Positions 6,651-8,520 of a stretch of DNA of 8,520 nt are shown here, piece by piece. A program made the translations under genes and the position numbers. The stretch comes from Acidobacteriota bacterium. GTDB taxonomy: Bacteria; Acidobacteriota; Terriglobia; Acidoferrales; UBA7541. The stretch spans positions 1 to 8,520 of the forward strand of contig JAFAZL010000796.1 of the NCBI GenBank assembly GCA_019239815.1. The letters run 5' to 3'. The notes beneath the pieces were generated by a model. The model was not told where the DNA came from. It worked only from the letters and a program-made list of their open reading frames with translations, and searched no databases. The first letter of the stretch is position 1. Every line of letters starts with the position of its first letter.

Positions 6651-6775
6651 ACTTACATTCTCGATACACAAGACCAGTTAGGGGAAGAATCTTCGGCGTT
6701 TTGCTTTCTTACACACCTCGGCGATGAACCGGAAGCGACTCAAGCGGATTTTGTGGATAATGGCGTTGGCGAACT
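6651..6775. promoter_or_regulatory. Divergent intergenic region (TonB-C gene / sugar isomerase)
   Basis: These 125 bases separate two genes transcribed away from each other, so both promoters should lie here or just inside the genes. On the + strand, GATAAT at 6756-6761 is a fair -10 but its -35 is poor. It would start transcription about 8 bases before the isomerase ATG. On the minus strand I see no clear promoter. No operator-like repeat stands out. Confidence 0.35.
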
Positions 6776-7642
6776 ATGGAACGATTGCTCTCGACTTATC
6801 TTTTTGTCTCACGCAAGCTCACGCGGGATCTTATTTCACAAATCGGCGGAGCCAAATTTCACGGCGTGGAGATTTTCTGCGCGCGAAGCCACTTCGACTA
6901 CACATCGAAGGCCGAAATTCAAAACATCGCCGGTGCGCTCGCGGACGCTAAGCTCAAGCTGGCGTCGCTGCATGCTCCGACGAGCCGCGACTTGAGCGCG
7001 ATGCGTGAAGGCGGGCAGCCGCTTTCGATCTGCGAAGTCGAGCGCGTGCGGCGCATCGAGGCGATGGACGAGCTCAAGCGCGCCATCGACGTCGCCGAAG
7101 AGCTTCCCTTTTCGCGCATGATCTTCCACATGGGCGGCAGCCGCGAGACGGCCGATCCGCGCAAGCGCGACGCAGCGTTCAGTTCGCTTGAGCATCTGAT
7201 TCTGCATGCGAAGCACGTTGGCGTGACGATCTGCGTGGAGAACACGACGAGCGAGATGGGCTCGCCGGCGTATCTGCGTTCGTTCATAGACGAGACGCGA
7301 CTGAGCGGGCTGCGCTTCAACTTCGACATCGGCCACGCGCATCTTGCCGATGGCCCGGAAGAAAATCGCATCGCGGAAAGTTTCGAACCGCTGCGCGAAT
7401 TTGTCGCGAGCGCACACATCCACGACAATCACGGCGAGAAGGACGAACATCTTCCGCCTTATGAGGGCGACATCGACTGGACGGCCGCGACAAAGCTTTT
7501 GAAAACGGCCCCGGAAGTCGGTGCGAATCCGCCGCTCATCCTCGAGTTGAAGGAAAAGATCGGAGCAGACGCGCCGACGCCGCGGCAACAGCTCGACGCC
7601 GCCCGCCACTCGCTCGACAAGTTGGAAGAAGATTGGGGATAG
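6776..7642 (+). CDS. Sugar phosphate isomerase/epimerase (xylose isomerase-like TIM barrel)
   Basis: A 288-residue cytosolic protein of the AP endonuclease 2 / xylose isomerase-like TIM-barrel superfamily. Metal-binding and catalytic candidates fall at the ends of the barrel strands: H66 (S-L-H-A-P), H118 (I-F-H-M-G-G), E155 (I-C-V-E-N-T), D184 and H187 (N-F-D-I-G-H-A-H), H214 and H216 (S-A-H-I-H-D-N-H), D232 in G-D-I-D-W, and E257 (L-I-L-E-L-K). This set matches a divalent-metal site. The exact sugar substrate cannot be read, and some members are endonuclease IV-like or act on inositol derivatives. The ATG at 6776 is the only start after the in-frame stop at 6758-6760, and the conserved S-T-Y-L-F-V-S-R segment begins right after it. 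The ribosome site is weak. The gene ends 5 bases before the stop of the opposite-strand zinc-ribbon gene. Confidence 0.88.
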   Translation: MERLLSTYLFVSRKLTRDLISQIGGAKFHGVEIFCARSHFDYTSKAEIQNIAGALADAKLKLASLHAPTSRDLSAMREGGQPLSICEVERVRRIEAMDELKRAIDVAEELPFSRMIFHMGGSRETADPRKRDAAFSSLEHLILHAKHVGVTICVENTTSEMGSPAYLRSFIDETRLSGLRFNFDIGHAHLADGPEENRIAESFEPLREFVASAHIHDNHGEKDEHLPPYEGDIDWTAATKLLKTAPEVGANPPLILELKEKIGADAPTPRQQLDAARHSLDKLEEDWG

Positions 7643-7647
7643 TTCGC

Positions 7648-8019
7648 TCAGCCGCTTGTGGCGTGCCAGTCGTGATGACAGTGCCAGCACTGTTTCGCTT
7701 TTGGAGTTTTCGCTAACTTCCCGCAGCGCGGGCACTCGTTGAAGAAAATCTCATCGTGATGCATGCGGTCAATTCGTTGTGCCGTGCTCAGGGCGAAAGC
7801 CTCCCATCCTCCCGCGGCTAGTTGCTTCACTTCCGGATCTGTCGACAGCAATTCGCGTATGGGTTTGGAGCTTGCGATGGCTTCTTCTTGCGCGGATTTA
7901 TCTGACCGCCCACGAGTGATTTTTGACGTCGCGCAGAGATGACGATTCGCAAGGCGTTCTTGCGAAGTCATGAATGCGCCGTAGTAGCGGACGATATAGC
8001 GGGCTCGATCGAGTTCCAT
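7648..8019 (-). CDS. Small protein with C-terminal zinc ribbon
   Basis: A 123-residue protein of unknown function. The C-terminus holds a four-Cys zinc ribbon: C96-P-R-C99 and C111-W-H-C114, with several His nearby (H113, H115, H116, H119) that may add or vary ligands. Residues 1-85 look mainly helical and charged, with no signal peptide, membrane segment or family I can name. A cytosolic role in protein or nucleic-acid binding is a guess from the ribbon alone. The ATG at 8019 has no clear Shine-Dalgarno; an internal Met at residue 17 is an alternative start. It lies 63 bases downstream of the Gly-rich gene on the same strand, so co-transcription is possible. Its 3' end almost abuts the 3' end of the isomerase gene. 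Confidence 0.75.
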   Translation of the reverse strand: MELDRARYIVRYYGAFMTSQERLANRHLCATSKITRGRSDKSAQEEAIASSKPIRELLSTDPEVKQLAAGGWEAFALSTAQRIDRMHHDEIFFNECPRCGKLAKTPKAKQCWHCHHDWHATSG

Positions 8020-8082
8020 AGGAGATGGAATGACGCGTCGGAATTCTCGCGAACGCCGTGCCGTCGTGCGCTCTTCCTCAGG

Positions 8083-8520
8083 TTACTGAAAGCACCCCGG
8101 ATTTTCCGCTGAATAAGCCGTTCCGCAAAGTGGCTGATAGGGTTGCCGATACGGCGGATACGTGTAGTCGCTGTTGTAGTAGTAGCCGGGATCATCGGCA
8201 TAGACGCCGTAGGATCCCTGGTCGCCATAGTCCCCGCCGTAATTGTTGCTGTCGAGATTGCCGAGCGCTTGCACGCCGTCGCCGATCAGATCAGCACCCA
8301 GCGTTGCGAAGGGAGTCCACGGATTCAGCGCGAAGCTCGTGACGTTCAGCGCCAAACCGAACAAATCGTCGAGTAGCCACCAGCCGTCGCCTCCCCAGCC
8401 ACCCCATCCCCAGCCCGGTCCCCAGCCGTAACCCCAACCATGGCCATAACCCCAGCCTCGCCCGTAGCCCCAACCGTGTCCATATCCCCAGCGGCCGTAG
8501 CCGTGCCCATAGCCACCGTG
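8083..8520 (-). CDS. Gly/Trp/Tyr/His-rich repeat protein, 5' end outside window
   Basis: The frame ending in TAA at 8083-8085 stays open to the window edge (145 visible residues), so the TTG at 8364 is not the true start. The visible N-terminal third is almost pure Gly with Trp, Tyr, His and Arg, including three copies of a Y-G-H/R-G-W-G hexapeptide. A short hydrophobic stretch follows (W-W-L-L-D-D-L-F-G-L-A-L-N-V). The tail is rich in Tyr, Gly, Asp and Pro (D-P-G-Y-Y-Y-N-S-D-Y) and carries two Cys near the C-terminus. Gly/Tyr/Trp-rich proteins like this are usually exported and associated with the envelope, but the signal peptide, if any, lies outside. Function is unknown. Metal binding by the His-rich repeats is possible but unproven. 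Confidence 0.75.
   Translation of the reverse strand, partial: HGGYGHGYGRWGYGHGWGYGRGWGYGHGWGYGWGPGWGWGGWGGDGWWLLDDLFGLALNVTSFALNPWTPFATLGADLIGDGVQALGNLDSNNYGGDYGDQGSYGVYADDPGYYYNSDYTYPPYRQPYQPLCGTAYSAENPGCFQ
8431..8484 (-). repeat. Three tandem 18-base repeats coding Y-G-H/R-G-W-G
   Basis: Three consecutive 18-base units (8431-8448, 8449-8466, 8467-8484) are in phase with the minus-strand reading frame and encode YGHGWG, YGRGWG and YGHGWG. On the + strand each unit starts A/G-CCCCA and ends TA. Differences fall partly at third codon positions. Shorter, degenerate units continue on both sides (8385-8430 and 8485-8520). The array is part of the protein rather than an intergenic repeat. Confidence 0.7.

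Noticed and set aside
5985..6995. 336-codon + strand open frame
   Set aside because: It is antisense to the well-supported TonB-C gene and runs out of frame into the isomerase gene. Its composition is incoherent and no domain is visible.
6836..7735. 299-codon minus-strand open frame
   Set aside because: It lies antisense to the isomerase, is Arg-rich as expected of a GC-rich shadow, and overlaps the zinc-ribbon gene in another frame.
8243..8520. CRISPR-like reading of the CCCCA-rich repeats at the right edge
   Set aside because: The units are 18 bases without spacers and are in phase with a minus-strand reading frame. They are coding repeats.

Overview
The window reads as ordinary chromosomal DNA of a moderately GC-rich Gram-negative bacterium, most probably an acidobacterium. 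This is inferred from four things: a TonB-C protein built on a LolA-like domain behind a cleavable signal peptide, a short stand-alone PilZ protein, a futalosine-pathway type MqnD protein, and a TIM-barrel sugar isomerase of the type common in that phylum. No 16S rRNA or other phylogenetic marker is present, so the assignment is tentative. I see no tRNA, rRNA, CRISPR array, transposase, integrase or phage gene.

Left part (1-2696, all + strand): a PilZ protein with an intact c-di-GMP binding motif (69-407), an exported protein of unknown function with a degenerate zinc-protease-like HExxN motif (472-1515), a 305-base gap with a short hairpin, and an MqnD-like menaquinone-precursor enzyme (1821-2696).

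Middle (2888-5565, + strand): a low-complexity Ser/Ala/Thr/Gln-rich protein with one ordered-looking core segment. It is followed by a complete gamma-glutamyltransferase (ggt) body. The export signal of ggt is encoded in a different reading frame just upstream, so the gene as given looks frameshifted near its 5' end.

Right part (5595-8520): a minus-strand LolA-like/TonB-C fusion converges on ggt and diverges from a plus-strand sugar phosphate isomerase/epimerase. The isomerase converges, with a gap of only 5 bases, on a small minus-strand zinc-ribbon protein. Upstream of that, on the same strand, is a Gly/Trp/Tyr/His-rich repeat protein that runs off the right edge of the window.

The genes do not form one pathway. 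They look like a mosaic of single-gene units: signalling (PilZ), respiratory quinone synthesis (mqnD), periplasmic glutathione or gamma-glutamyl peptide processing (ggt), envelope functions (TonB-C protein and Gly-rich protein) and carbohydrate metabolism. I did not find a convincing new multi-gene system. The observations most worth following up are the ggt frameshift, the truncated-at-edge repeat protein, the LolA-TonB fusion in visibly lower-GC DNA, and the two unrecognised proteins.
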